The position numbers were made by a program, and so were the translations under genes. DNA of 49,960 nucleotides from Alphaproteobacteria bacterium (GTDB lineage: Bacteria; Pseudomonadota; Alphaproteobacteria; ATCC43930; CGMCC-115725), in contig JASHNY010000108.1 in assembly GCA_030041385.1 (NCBI GenBank), positions 1-49,960 on the forward strand, given 5' to 3'. How positions within the stretch are numbered: position 1 is the first letter of the stretch; each line of letters opens with the position of its first letter. Under the pieces are notes generated by a model. That model did no database searches. It was not told the origin of the DNA and was given only the letters and a program-made list of their open reading frames with translations. Below, one piece after another: positions 23,845 to 31,198 of this stretch.

Positions 23845-23967
23845 CCCCCGACCTGCAATGCCTGACCCCTCGACAGGACTCATGGTAGCATCGAGGCAAC
23901 CGGACTGTCAGCCGGACCGGACGGGCGATCATGCCGCAGCGGCGGCTGCGGCGAAGAGGAGGAAATC

Positions 23968-25017
23968 ATGCGCGGAGTGGTATTTACCGGCGAGCGCCAG
24001 ATCGAAATCATGGACTTTCCCGATCCGACGCCGGGCCCCGGCGAAGTCGTCGTCGAGATGAAAGCCTCCGGCATGTGCGGCAGCGACCTGCACCAGTACC
24101 GGCGGCCGAAGACGGGCGGCGCGAGCGGCGGGCTGCCGGTCAATCCCGAGCCGGTCATCGGCGGCCACGAGCCGTGCGGCATCGTCGCCGCCATCGGCCC
24201 CGGGGTCACCGACAAGGAGGCGAAAATCGGCCAGCGCGTCATGGTGCACCATTACAAGGGCTGCACGGTGTGCGGCCATTGCAAGTCGGGGTGGTCGCAG
24301 CTGTGCCAGGAAGAGCCGGTGCTGGTCTACGGCAACAACGCCCATGGCGGCCACGCGAAATACCTGAAGGTGCCGGCCTTCACCTTGGTGCCGCTGCCCG
24401 ACGAGTTGTCGTTTCCGACCGGGGCGGCAATCTCGTGCGGCACCGGAACCGCCTACGGCGCGTTGCGGCGCATCCGGATTTCGGGCAACGACACAATCGC
24501 GATCTTCGGCCAGGGGCCGGTCGGGCTGTCGGCGACCCAGCTCGCCCACGCGATGGGCGCTCGCGTCATCGCGCTCGATGTCAGCCCCGAGCGGCTGAAC
24601 CGCGCCAAGGAATTCGGCGCCGACGAGATCGTCAACCCGCGCTCCAACGACCCGGTCGGCGCGATCAAGGATCTGACCCACGGGTATGGCGCGGAATTCA
24701 CCCTCGACACGTCATCGCAGCCCGAAGGGCGCATCGCCGCGGTGCGCTCCGCCAAGGTGTGGGGCACGACCTGCTTTGTCGGCGAGCGCAACAACGTCAC
24801 GATCGACGTCAGCCCCGACATGTTGAGGAAGCAATTGACGATCGTCGCGTCGTGGACCTTTTCCTCGGTCGGCCAGGCCGAATGCGCCCGCTTCGTCGCC
24901 GACCGCAAGATCGACGTCGACAAATTGTTCACCCATCGCTGGCAGCTCGACCAGGCCGACGAGGCCTACAAATTGTTCGACACGCAAACCACCGGCAAAG
25001 GCGTGTTTCTGATGTGA
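23968..25017 (+). CDS. Zinc-dependent alcohol dehydrogenase (MDR family) 1
   Basis: A 349-residue medium-chain dehydrogenase. The catalytic zinc is held by Cys37 in MCGSD and His67-Glu68 in GGHEPCG. The structural zinc site is Cys99, 102, 105 and 113 (GCTVCGHCKSGWSQLC). The nucleotide fold shows IFGQGPVGLSATQLA, and an Asp at the end of the next strand (VIALDVS) favours NAD over NADP. Substrate is unknown. GGAGG before the ATG at 23968 gives the start. It begins an operon-like plus-strand run with a cupin, CoA-transferase and a second dehydrogenase; repeat B fills the gap after it. Confidence 0.9.
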   Translation: MRGVVFTGERQIEIMDFPDPTPGPGEVVVEMKASGMCGSDLHQYRRPKTGGASGGLPVNPEPVIGGHEPCGIVAAIGPGVTDKEAKIGQRVMVHHYKGCTVCGHCKSGWSQLCQEEPVLVYGNNAHGGHAKYLKVPAFTLVPLPDELSFPTGAAISCGTGTAYGALRRIRISGNDTIAIFGQGPVGLSATQLAHAMGARVIALDVSPERLNRAKEFGADEIVNPRSNDPVGAIKDLTHGYGAEFTLDTSSQPEGRIAAVRSAKVWGTTCFVGERNNVTIDVSPDMLRKQLTIVASWTFSSVGQAECARFVADRKIDVDKLFTHRWQLDQADEAYKLFDTQTTGKGVFLM

Positions 25018-25026
25018 ATTTGCCCT

Positions 25027-25113
25027 GTCATTGCGAGGAGCCGCGGGCGAGACCCGCGGGGACGAAGCAATCTCGATGAGCCATCTAGATTGCTTCGCTC
25101 CGCTGGCAATGAC
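25027..25113. repeat. Palindromic intergenic repeat, copy B
   Basis: Starts GTCATTGCGAGGAGC and ends GGCAATGAC; inner arms GAAGCAATCT and AGATTGCTTC are also inverted, so the whole element folds into a long hairpin. It fills the gap between the dehydrogenase and the cupin gene and ends 21 bases before the cupin start codon. Confidence 0.85.
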
Positions 25114-25134
25114 GGCAACAGGGAGAGGACCGCC

Positions 25135-25566
25135 ATGAACGACGTGACGACCGTCAAGGGTTCGCCGAGTGCGACGACGCCCGGAATGAAGGGCCAGGAC
25201 AAGCTGACGCCGCTCGCCTCTCGCTACGTCGATGTCGGCTCGCTGCCGTGGAAGCCGACGCCGTGCGCCGGGATCGAGATGAAGGTGCTGGTCGAAGACA
25301 GCGCGACCGGGCTCTTGACCGCGCTGTTCCGCTGGCAGCCGGGTGCCGAGCTGGGATTGCACGAGCATGTCGAGATCGAGCAGACCTTCGTGCTCGAAGG
25401 CAGCCTCGTCGACGACGAAGGCGAGGTGACCGCCGGCAACTATGTGTGGCGCCCCAAGGGCAATCGCCATGTCGCCCGCTCACCCAACGGCGCGCTGGTA
25501 TTGTCGGTGTTCCTGAAGCCCAACATCTTCCTCGGCGAGGACAAGCAGGGCATGCAGTTGCGGTGA
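25135..25566 (+). CDS. ChrR-like cupin protein
   Basis: A 143-residue cupin resembling the C-terminal sensor domain of ChrR anti-sigma factors, but with no anti-sigma N-terminal part. Marks are SRYVDVGSLPWKPTP, LLTALFRWQPGAELGLHEHVEIEQTFVLEG (read as two short blocks, with H-x-H and Glu as metal ligands) and the second-motif histidine in PKGNRHVARS. GGGAGAGG before the ATG at 25135 fixes the start over upstream options. It sits between a dehydrogenase and CoA-transferase genes, separated from each by a palindromic repeat, and may be a small metalloprotein of that pathway. Confidence 0.82.
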   Translation: MNDVTTVKGSPSATTPGMKGQDKLTPLASRYVDVGSLPWKPTPCAGIEMKVLVEDSATGLLTALFRWQPGAELGLHEHVEIEQTFVLEGSLVDDEGEVTAGNYVWRPKGNRHVARSPNGALVLSVFLKPNIFLGEDKQGMQLR

Positions 25567-25575
25567 CCGCCGCGC

Positions 25576-25661
25576 GTCGTTGCGAGGAGCGAAGCGACGC
25601 GGCAATCTCGACGGGGTGAACCTCCGGCGGCGCGAGATTGCTTCGCTCCGCTCGCAATGAC
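25576..25661. repeat. Palindromic intergenic repeat, copy C
   Basis: Starts GTCGTTGCGAGGAGCGAAG and ends CGCTCGCAATGAC, with inner inverted arms GGCAATCTCG and CGAGATTGC. It occupies the whole gap between the cupin gene and CoA-transferase subunit A, leaving only 22 bases with the ribosome binding site of the latter. Confidence 0.85.
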
Positions 25662-25683
25662 GGGATGAGAGAGCGGAGGAGCG

Positions 25684-26439
25684 ATGCCCAAATCCAAAAT
25701 CTACCCATCGTTCGACGCTGCCGTCGCCGACATCCCCGACAACGTGACGATCGGGTTCGGCGGGTTCGCTGTCGTCGGCGTGCCGATCAACCTCTACCAG
25801 GCGCTCGCCGCGCAAGGGGCGAAGGGGCTCACCTGCGTGTCCAACACGACCCGCGGCGGCGCCACCCTGCCGCCGGATGCGCCGAGCATGGAGTGGCTGA
25901 TCCGCAACGACCAGGTGAGAAAGGTGGTCTGCGCCTTTACCGCCCCGACCCGCGCCTCGCAGCGCCTCGTCTTCACCGAGTATTACGAAAGCGGGCGGAT
26001 CGAGGCCGAACTGGTGCCGCAGGGCACGCTGGCCGAACGCCTGCGCGCCGCCGGCGCCGGGGTTCCGGCCTTCTACACGCCGGCCGCGGTCGGCACCGAG
26101 CTGGCCGAGGGGCGCGAGACGCGGGTCTTTCACGGCCGCGAATACCTGCTGGAAGAGGCATTGCCGCTCGATTACGCCTTTATCCGCGCCTGGAAGGCAG
26201 ACGAGGCCGGCAACCTGCTGTTCCGCCGCTCGCAGCGCAACTTCAACCCGCTGATGGCGATGGCCGCCAAGGTGACGATCGTCGAGGTCGAGGAAGACAT
26301 TCTGCCGCGCGGTGCGATCGATCCGGACGAGGTGCACACGCCGGGCATCTTCGTCCATCGCCTCATCAAGATCCCGCCGCCGCCCGAAGGCTGGTGGCCG
26401 ATGCGCCCCGCTGAAATCGCGGCGCTGAACAGGCAATAG
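25684..26439 (+). CDS. CoA-transferase subunit A (3-oxoacid/3-oxoadipate type)
   Basis: A 251-residue family I CoA-transferase alpha subunit: IGFGGFAVVGVPINLYQAL, SNTTRGGATLPPD, VPQGTLAERLRAAGAGVPAFYTPAAVGTE (split here in the family as the G-T-L-A-E-R and the glycine loop), and FNPLMAMAAKVTIVEVEE near the C terminus. It moves CoA between a 3-oxo acid and succinate or a related acid. With pcaH/pcaG in the window it could be PcaI, but the gene is 10 kb away, so this is open. GGAGGAG precedes ATG 25684. Subunit B, which normally follows directly, is pushed 484 bases away by the element at 26443-26889. Confidence 0.9.
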   Translation: MPKSKIYPSFDAAVADIPDNVTIGFGGFAVVGVPINLYQALAAQGAKGLTCVSNTTRGGATLPPDAPSMEWLIRNDQVRKVVCAFTAPTRASQRLVFTEYYESGRIEAELVPQGTLAERLRAAGAGVPAFYTPAAVGTELAEGRETRVFHGREYLLEEALPLDYAFIRAWKADEAGNLLFRRSQRNFNPLMAMAAKVTIVEVEEDILPRGAIDPDEVHTPGIFVHRLIKIPPPPEGWWPMRPAEIAALNRQ

Positions 26440-26442
26440 ATA

Positions 26443-26480
26443 ACGCCAAGGACGCGAAGGATACGCAAAGGGCGCGAAGG
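26443..26480 (+). repeat. Left terminal inverted repeat (4 x ACGCNAAGG-like units)
   Basis: Units at 26443-26451, 26452-26460, 26463-26471 and 26472-26480, with the dinucleotide AT between units 2 and 3. The last unit runs into the GTG start codon of the GxxExxY gene. It begins three bases after the stop codon of CoA-transferase subunit A. Confidence 0.8.
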
Positions 26481-26850
26481 TGACCGAAGAGGAAATCGGA
26501 CACGCGATCATCGGGGCGGCGATGAAGGTTCATTCGGCGGTCGGCCCCGGCCTTTTGGAGAGCGCTTATGAAACTTGCCTGATTTACGAGCTTGAAAAGA
26601 CCCATATCGGTGTCCGCAGCCAGGTTTCGGTGCCGATCCGATACGAGGCGCTGACCATCGAAAACGGCTATCGCCTCGATCTCCTTGTTGCAGGGCTGTT
26701 GAGTTGAAGGCGGTTCCCACCATTCTACCGGTCCACCGCAGCCAGTTGCTGAGCTATCTTCGGCTCGGCGGGTTCCGGCTCGGGTTCCTGTTGAATTTTC
26801 ATGTCGAGCATATGCGCGACGGGATCGTGAGGCTGGTCAATGGGCTGTGA
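26480..26850 (+). pseudogene. GxxExxY protein (PD-(D/E)XK nuclease-like), frameshifted
   Basis: Frame 1 (26480-26707) encodes 75 residues: IIGAAMKVHSAVGPGLLESAYE with the G-x-x-E-x-x-Y motif, then YRLDLLVAGLLS and a stop. A second frame starting at 26698 continues the family: VELKAVPTILPVHRSQLL, then GFLLNFHVEHMRDGIVRLVNG and TGA at 26848-26850. Together they make the usual length of about 124 residues. The break is a loss of one (or four) bases between the LDLLV aspartate and the V-E-L-K motif, that is, inside the predicted D...ExK catalytic core. No slippery sequence is visible, so an inactive gene or a sequencing error is more likely than programmed shifting. Confidence 0.85.
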
Positions 26851-26851
26851 G

Positions 26852-26889
26852 CCATCGCGGCCATCGCGTATCCATTGCGACCTTTGCGT
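26852..26889 (-). repeat. Right terminal inverted repeat (4 x ACGCNAAGG-like units)
   Basis: On the plus strand the units are CCATCGCGG (26852), CCATCGCGT (26861), spacer AT (26870-26871), CCATTGCGA (26872) and CCTTTGCGT (26881). It mirrors the left repeat in unit number, unit length and spacer position. It begins one base after the stop codon of the GxxExxY gene. Confidence 0.8.
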
Positions 26890-26922
26890 CAACTATCGGC
26901 CGCGCCAGCCCGGGAGGAGAGC

Positions 26923-27597
26923 ATGAGCGAAAACAAAGGGCTGACCCGCCAGCAGATGTGCGACCGGCTGGCGATGGAGTTTCAGGACGGCTGGATCGTC
27001 AATCTCGGCATCGGCATCCCGACCTTGTGCTCGAATTGCGATTTCGGCGAGCGCGAGATCATCTTCCATTCCGAGAACGGGGTCGTCGGCTACGGCCCGC
27101 TGACCCCGGCGGGCGAGGAGGATCTGCACCTTGTCAATGCCGGCGGCCAGCACGTGACATTGAGGCCGGGCGCGGCGATCGTGCACCACGCCGACGCCTT
27201 CGGCATGATCCGCAGCGGCCGCATCGACGTAACCGTGCTCGGCGCCTACGAGGTCGCCGAAAACGGCGATTTCGCCAACTGGAAGATGGCCGGGCAGAAG
27301 GGCGGCGGCATCGGCGGCGCGATGGACCTCGCCGCCTGCGCCCGCCATGTCTTCGTCGCGATGGAGCAGACGACGCGCAACGGCCGCCCGCGCCTCGTCG
27401 AACGGTGCGCGATCCCGGTGACCGCGCGCGGCGTCGTCGATCTCGTCGTCACCAATTACGGATTGTTCGAGATCACGCCCGCCGGCATGGCGCTGAAGGA
27501 GATCGCGCCCGGCATCACCATCGACGAAGTGAAGGCAACCACCGGATGCAAGCTGATCGTGCCCGGAAATGTGCCGGTGGTGAAGGGCGCGGGATAG
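26923..27597 (+). CDS. CoA-transferase subunit B (3-oxoacid/3-oxoadipate type)
   Basis: A 224-residue beta subunit. The catalytic glutamate is Glu51 in IFHSENGVVG, the family's S-E-N-G motif, and VNLGIGIPTL near residue 27 and KGGGIGGAMDL near 130 are further signatures; GVVDLVVTNYGLFEITP lies in the C-terminal half. It pairs with the subunit A gene upstream. GGAGGAG before the ATG at 26923 fixes the start and excludes the longer frame from 26875. A palindromic repeat (copy D) and a second alcohol dehydrogenase follow. Confidence 0.92.
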   Translation: MSENKGLTRQQMCDRLAMEFQDGWIVNLGIGIPTLCSNCDFGEREIIFHSENGVVGYGPLTPAGEEDLHLVNAGGQHVTLRPGAAIVHHADAFGMIRSGRIDVTVLGAYEVAENGDFANWKMAGQKGGGIGGAMDLAACARHVFVAMEQTTRNGRPRLVERCAIPVTARGVVDLVVTNYGLFEITPAGMALKEIAPGITIDEVKATTGCKLIVPGNVPVVKGAG

Positions 27598-27608
27598 CAC
27601 CAGAGAGC

Positions 27609-27673
27609 GTCATTGCGAGGAGCGCGGCGACGAAGCAATCTCAGCGGGATTGCGTCGCTCCGCTCGCAATGAC
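27609..27673. repeat. Palindromic intergenic repeat, copy D
   Basis: The shortest copy (65 bp): starts GTCATTGCGAGGAGC, ends CTCGCAATGAC, with the inner block GACGAAGCAATCTCAG. It fills most of the gap between CoA-transferase subunit B and the second alcohol dehydrogenase. Confidence 0.85.
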
Positions 27674-27699
27674 AGCCTTTGGCGGACGTGGATAGGAAG

Positions 27700-28803
27700 A
27701 TGACCATGCAGATGAACGCCGCCGTGTTTCGCAAGGTGCTGGCGCCGCTGACGATTGAGGGGGTCGATGTCGATGCGCCGCGCGCCCGCGAGGTGCTGGT
27801 CCGCACGGTCGCGACCGGGGTGTGCCACAGCGATTTGCATGTCGTCGACGGCAATGGGCGGTTTCCGCTCGACCGGCCGATCGTCTTGGGCCATGAAGGC
27901 GCCGGCGTGGTCGAGGCGGTCGGGCCGGAGGTGACCAGCGTGCGGGTCGGCGACCATGTCGTCGCCTGTCTCAGCGGGTTCTGCGGCAATTGCCCGCAAT
28001 GCCTGTCGGGCCATCCCAATCTATGCACCGGCGGCATCGTCGCAAGAAAGGACGCCGAGACCCCGCGCCTGTCGCAAAACGGCCAGCCGTTCCGCCAGTT
28101 CATCGGCATTTCGAGCTACGCCGAAAAGATGCTGCTGCACGAGAACTCGATCGTGCGCATCGACCCCGAAATTCCGCTCGACCGCGCCTGCCTCATTGGT
28201 TGCGGCGTGTTGACCGGGGTCGGCGCCGCGCTCCGCTCGGCCGGGCTCGAAGCCGGGCAGACGGTGGCCGTGTACGGCTGCGGCGGGGTCGGGTTGTCGA
28301 TCGTTCAGGGCGCGCGCATCGGCGGCGCGCGCCAGATCATCGCGGTCGACCAGTTCGAATCGAAGCGCGAGATGGCGCTCAGGGTCGGCGCCACCCATTT
28401 CGTCAATTCCGGCGAGGACGACCCGGTCAAGGCGGTCAAGGCGTTGACCGGCGGCCTCGGTGTGGATCATTCGTTCGAGGCGGTCGGCAATGCGACGCTG
28501 GTGCGCCAGGCGATCGAGAGCCTGGCGATCCGCGGCACCGCCACGATCTGCGGGGTATTGCCGCCCGACGCGACGATCGAGTTTCCGTGGATGGCGATCC
28601 GCCCGGAATGCCGGGTGCAGACCTCGCGCATGGGCTCGAACCGCTTTCGCAGCGACATCCCGCACTATCTCGAATTCTACAAGCAGGGCCGGCTCGACCT
28701 CGACGCGATGGTGACCAAGACCGGGCATCTCGGCGACATCAACGAGGCTTTCCGGGCGATGAAGGCGGGCGAGGTGGCGCGCACGGTATTGACGTTCGAT
28801 TAG
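27700..28803 (+). CDS. Zinc-dependent alcohol dehydrogenase (MDR family) 2
   Basis: A 367-residue dehydrogenase resembling class III/aryl-alcohol type enzymes. Catalytic zinc ligands are Cys42 in GVCHSDLH and His65-Glu66 in LGHEGAG; structural zinc cysteines are Cys95, 98, 101 and 109 (FCGNCPQCLSGHPNLC). The cofactor fold has VYGCGGVGLSIVQGA and an Asp in IIAVDQFE, favouring NAD. It is longer than dehydrogenase 1 and only distantly related. AGGAAG lies just before ATG 27700; ATG 27706 is an alternative. It probably oxidises an alcohol whose acid is activated by the CoA-transferase, but this is inferred from gene order. Confidence 0.9.
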   Translation: MTMQMNAAVFRKVLAPLTIEGVDVDAPRAREVLVRTVATGVCHSDLHVVDGNGRFPLDRPIVLGHEGAGVVEAVGPEVTSVRVGDHVVACLSGFCGNCPQCLSGHPNLCTGGIVARKDAETPRLSQNGQPFRQFIGISSYAEKMLLHENSIVRIDPEIPLDRACLIGCGVLTGVGAALRSAGLEAGQTVAVYGCGGVGLSIVQGARIGGARQIIAVDQFESKREMALRVGATHFVNSGEDDPVKAVKALTGGLGVDHSFEAVGNATLVRQAIESLAIRGTATICGVLPPDATIEFPWMAIRPECRVQTSRMGSNRFRSDIPHYLEFYKQGRLDLDAMVTKTGHLGDINEAFRAMKAGEVARTVLTFD

Positions 28804-28880
28804 CCTCTCGATCGGCGCAGGCTGCTTCCTGTGGCCGAGCCCGCGGGAAGCGGCGACGGCAAACGGCGATGGAGCATGCG

Positions 28881-29990
28881 ATGCACGCGATCCGGATCGA
28901 TCGGGCAAAGCCTCTTTCGGCGGAACCGCATCTCGGCCACAACCGCTACCACCCCGATATCGAACCCGTCGTCGAAATCGGCGAGGAAGAGGAGATCGCG
29001 CTGGAAACGCGCGACGCTCTCGACGGCCAGCTTCACCCTGAGACGACGGTTGCCGATCTGGCCGGGGTCGATGCCGGCGTCGTGCACCCGCTGACCGGGC
29101 CGGTTTTCGTCAAGGGCGCGATGCCCGGCGACATCCTCGAAATCGAGTTCACCGACATCATCGCGGAGCCGACCGCCTTCAGCGCCATCGTCCCGGGCCT
29201 CGGCTTTCTGCGCGACGTGATGACCGAGCCGTTCCTCGCGCACTGGCAAATCCGCGACGGCTGGGCCACCTCTTCGCAAATCCCCGGGGTGCGAATTCCC
29301 GGTGCGCCGTTCATGGGGGTGTCGGCGGTGGCGCCGTCAGCGGAGAAACTCGCCGAATGGGCGGCGCGCGAGCAGCGCGTCATCGACCGCGGCGGCTTTG
29401 CCCTGCCGCCCGACCCCGGCGGCGCGGTTCCCGGCGGCGCCTGCGCGCTGGCCGGATTGCGCACCCTGCCGCCGCGCGAGAACGGCGGCAATTTTGACGT
29501 CAAGCAATTGACGAGGGGATCGAAGCTGTTCCTGCCGGTATTCGTCGAGGGCGCCCTGTTCTCGACCGGCGACGGGCATTTCGCCCAGGGCGACGGCGAG
29601 GTTTGCGTGACCGCGGTCGAGATGGGCGCGACTGCAGTCGTGCGGTTCAGGGTGCACAAGGGCGCGGCGGCGGCGCGCAAGTTCAATTCGCCGGTATTCT
29701 CGCGCCAGAGCTACTTTGCCGATCCGCGCTTTGCCGCGCCGGAGCGGTTTCTCGGCGTGATGGGCATGCCGATCAACGCGGCGGGCGAGATCGAGGCCGA
29801 AAACCTCACGCTCGCCTGCCGCAACGCGGTGCTGAACATGATCGAGCTGCTGCAGGAGCGCGGCTTCAGCCGCGAGCAGGCCTACGTGATCTGCAGCGTC
29901 GCCGTCGATTTGCGCATCTCCAACGTCGTCGACGTGCCCAACTACGTCGTCTCGGCGCTGTTGCCGCAGGGCATCTTCGGCGGCGATTAG
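28881..29990 (+). CDS. Acetamidase/formamidase family protein
   Basis: A 369-residue member of the FmdA/AmdA family: LDGQLHPETTVADLAG near residue 45, then HPLTGPVFVKGAMPGDILEIEF, GGNFDVKQLTRGSKLFLPVFVEGALF (the conserved G-G-N-x-D and G-A-L-F-x-x-G-D-x-H block), and GDGEVCVTAVE. It hydrolyses short amides such as formamide or acetamide to the acid and ammonia in the cytosol. ATG 28881 is preferred because GGAG lies six bases before it; ATG 28869 would add four residues. It closes the plus-strand run that starts with dehydrogenase 1. Confidence 0.9.
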   Translation: MHAIRIDRAKPLSAEPHLGHNRYHPDIEPVVEIGEEEEIALETRDALDGQLHPETTVADLAGVDAGVVHPLTGPVFVKGAMPGDILEIEFTDIIAEPTAFSAIVPGLGFLRDVMTEPFLAHWQIRDGWATSSQIPGVRIPGAPFMGVSAVAPSAEKLAEWAAREQRVIDRGGFALPPDPGGAVPGGACALAGLRTLPPRENGGNFDVKQLTRGSKLFLPVFVEGALFSTGDGHFAQGDGEVCVTAVEMGATAVVRFRVHKGAAAARKFNSPVFSRQSYFADPRFAAPERFLGVMGMPINAAGEIEAENLTLACRNAVLNMIELLQERGFSREQAYVICSVAVDLRISNVVDVPNYVVSALLPQGIFGGD

Positions 29991-30025
29991 CCGGCCGGCC
30001 CGCGCGCGGCGGGGGCGGTCCTCCG

Positions 30026-31198
30026 CTACCGCTCGGCCAGCCGCGGCGCTATCGCGAGCAGCAGCAGCGAGGCCGCGGCGGCAAGGCAGAGCCCTGCCGA
30101 CAATACTACCGCCTTGTCGCCGTAACGGTCGAGCAGCAGGCCAAACAGAAACGGCGCGGCCGCCTGCGTCACCCGTGCCGGCGCCGACAGCATTCCGTTG
30201 CGCAGCCCGTAGCCGACCGGCCCGAAAATCGCCAGCGGCAAGGTGCCCTTGGCGATCGTGATCATGCCGTTGCCGGCACCGTGAAGCACGGCAAAGGCGA
30301 CCGCGGCCGGCGCCCCGAACACGCTCAGCAGTCCCGCCCCGATCGGGTGCAAGACGGCGGCGACGCGCGCCGAGACCAAGGGGTGCAGATTGCGCATCAA
30401 CCCGAATTCGACGAGCCGGGCCGCCACCTGCGCTGGCCCGACCAAGGCCGCCGCGGCGATCGCCGCGGTCGGCGACGCGCCCGCGGTCATCAGCAGATGC
30501 GGCAGGTGCGAGGCCATTGCGCCGGTCACAAACCACACAGCGGAGAAATAGAAGGCGAGAATCGCCATCGCCCCGCGCGGTGCCGCACCCACCTCCGCCG
30601 GCTGCGGGGATGCGGAGGCGGGCTCATGTCTCGGCCTGGTGGCGGGGATCATCAGCCAGTTGACCGGCATTCCCAGGCCCAGGTTCAGCCCGGCCCAGAT
30701 CAGGCACGCGCCGCGCCAGCCGAATTCGTGGTCGAACCAGGCCGTCGCCGGCCAGCCGATCGTGCTGGCAAACCCGGCGATCAACGTGATCCCGGTGATG
30801 GCGTTGCGGGCATCGCGGCCGTAGAGCGCAGTCAACGCGGCGAAGGCCGAATCGTACAGCCCGGCCGAAATGCCGACGGCAAGGAACAGCCAGGCGACGG
30901 CAAGCCCGACCACGCCCTGTGCCGTCGCCATGATCACCAGCCCGGCGGCGATGGCGAGGTTGGATGAGGCGAGCACCGCACGCCCGCCGTGCTGGTCGAT
31001 CATCCGCCCCACCGCCGGGCCGATCACCGCCGACAGCAGCAGCGAGGCCGAGAAGATGCCGAAAAACACGCTGCGCGGTTGATGCAGCGACGCCGCGACC
31101 GGGCCGCCGATGATCGCCGGCAGATAATAGCTCGACGCCCAGGCCAGGGTTTGCGTGCTGCCGAGCGCGGCGACGATCGCGACGCGGCGCGAACTCAT
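30026..31198 (-). CDS. MFS transporter
   Basis: A 390-residue 12-helix MFS protein (ALGSTQTLAWASSYYLPAII in helix 1; GPAVGRMIDQHGGR as the loop 2-3 motif; HGAGNGMITIAKGTLPLAIFG in the second half). It resembles the group of MFS proteins that begin with T-Q-T-L-x-W-A-S-S-Y-Y, often annotated as drug or metabolite transporters. Its ATG overlaps the stop codon of the upstream GNAT gene (ATGA at 31195-31198), so both are co-translated. A GNAT enzyme paired with an exporter suggests modification and export of a small amine or herbicide-like compound; this is inference. Confidence 0.85.
   Translation of the reverse strand: MSSRRVAIVAALGSTQTLAWASSYYLPAIIGGPVAASLHQPRSVFFGIFSASLLLSAVIGPAVGRMIDQHGGRAVLASSNLAIAAGLVIMATAQGVVGLAVAWLFLAVGISAGLYDSAFAALTALYGRDARNAITGITLIAGFASTIGWPATAWFDHEFGWRGACLIWAGLNLGLGMPVNWLMIPATRPRHEPASASPQPAEVGAAPRGAMAILAFYFSAVWFVTGAMASHLPHLLMTAGASPTAAIAAAALVGPAQVAARLVEFGLMRNLHPLVSARVAAVLHPIGAGLLSVFGAPAAVAFAVLHGAGNGMITIAKGTLPLAIFGPVGYGLRNGMLSAPARVTQAAAPFLFGLLLDRYGDKAVVLSAGLCLAAAASLLLLAIAPRLAER

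Larger units (their letters stand above)
26443..26889. mobile_element. Putative mini mobile element: 38-bp inverted repeats flanking a GxxExxY gene
   Basis: The element is 447 bp long. Its left end is four 9-bp units (ACGCCAAGG, ACGCGAAGG, spacer AT, ACGCAAAGG, GCGCGAAGG) and its right end, read on the minus strand, is ACGCAAAGG, TCGCAATGG, spacer AT, ACGCGATGG, CCGCGATGG. The two ends match at 30 of 38 positions. The left end finishes on the first base of the GTG start codon and the right end begins one base after the stop codon. It lies between the two CoA-transferase subunit genes, which are normally adjacent. No target-site duplication was seen. Mobility is inference from this architecture. 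Confidence 0.65.

Noticed and set aside
26698-26707. Programmed ribosomal frameshifting in the GxxExxY gene
   Set aside because: No slippery heptamer, no A-rich run and no Shine-Dalgarno-like stimulator is visible at the frame change; a small deletion explains it more simply.
26430-26900. Target-site duplication around the GxxExxY element
   Set aside because: Bases directly outside the inverted repeats (GATA on the left, CAAC on the right) do not match; no duplication of 2-9 bases was found.
27990-29990. A 666-codon plus-strand frame ending with the formamidase
   Set aside because: The first half is the shadow of alcohol dehydrogenase 2; the formamidase starts at 28881 with GGAG upstream.
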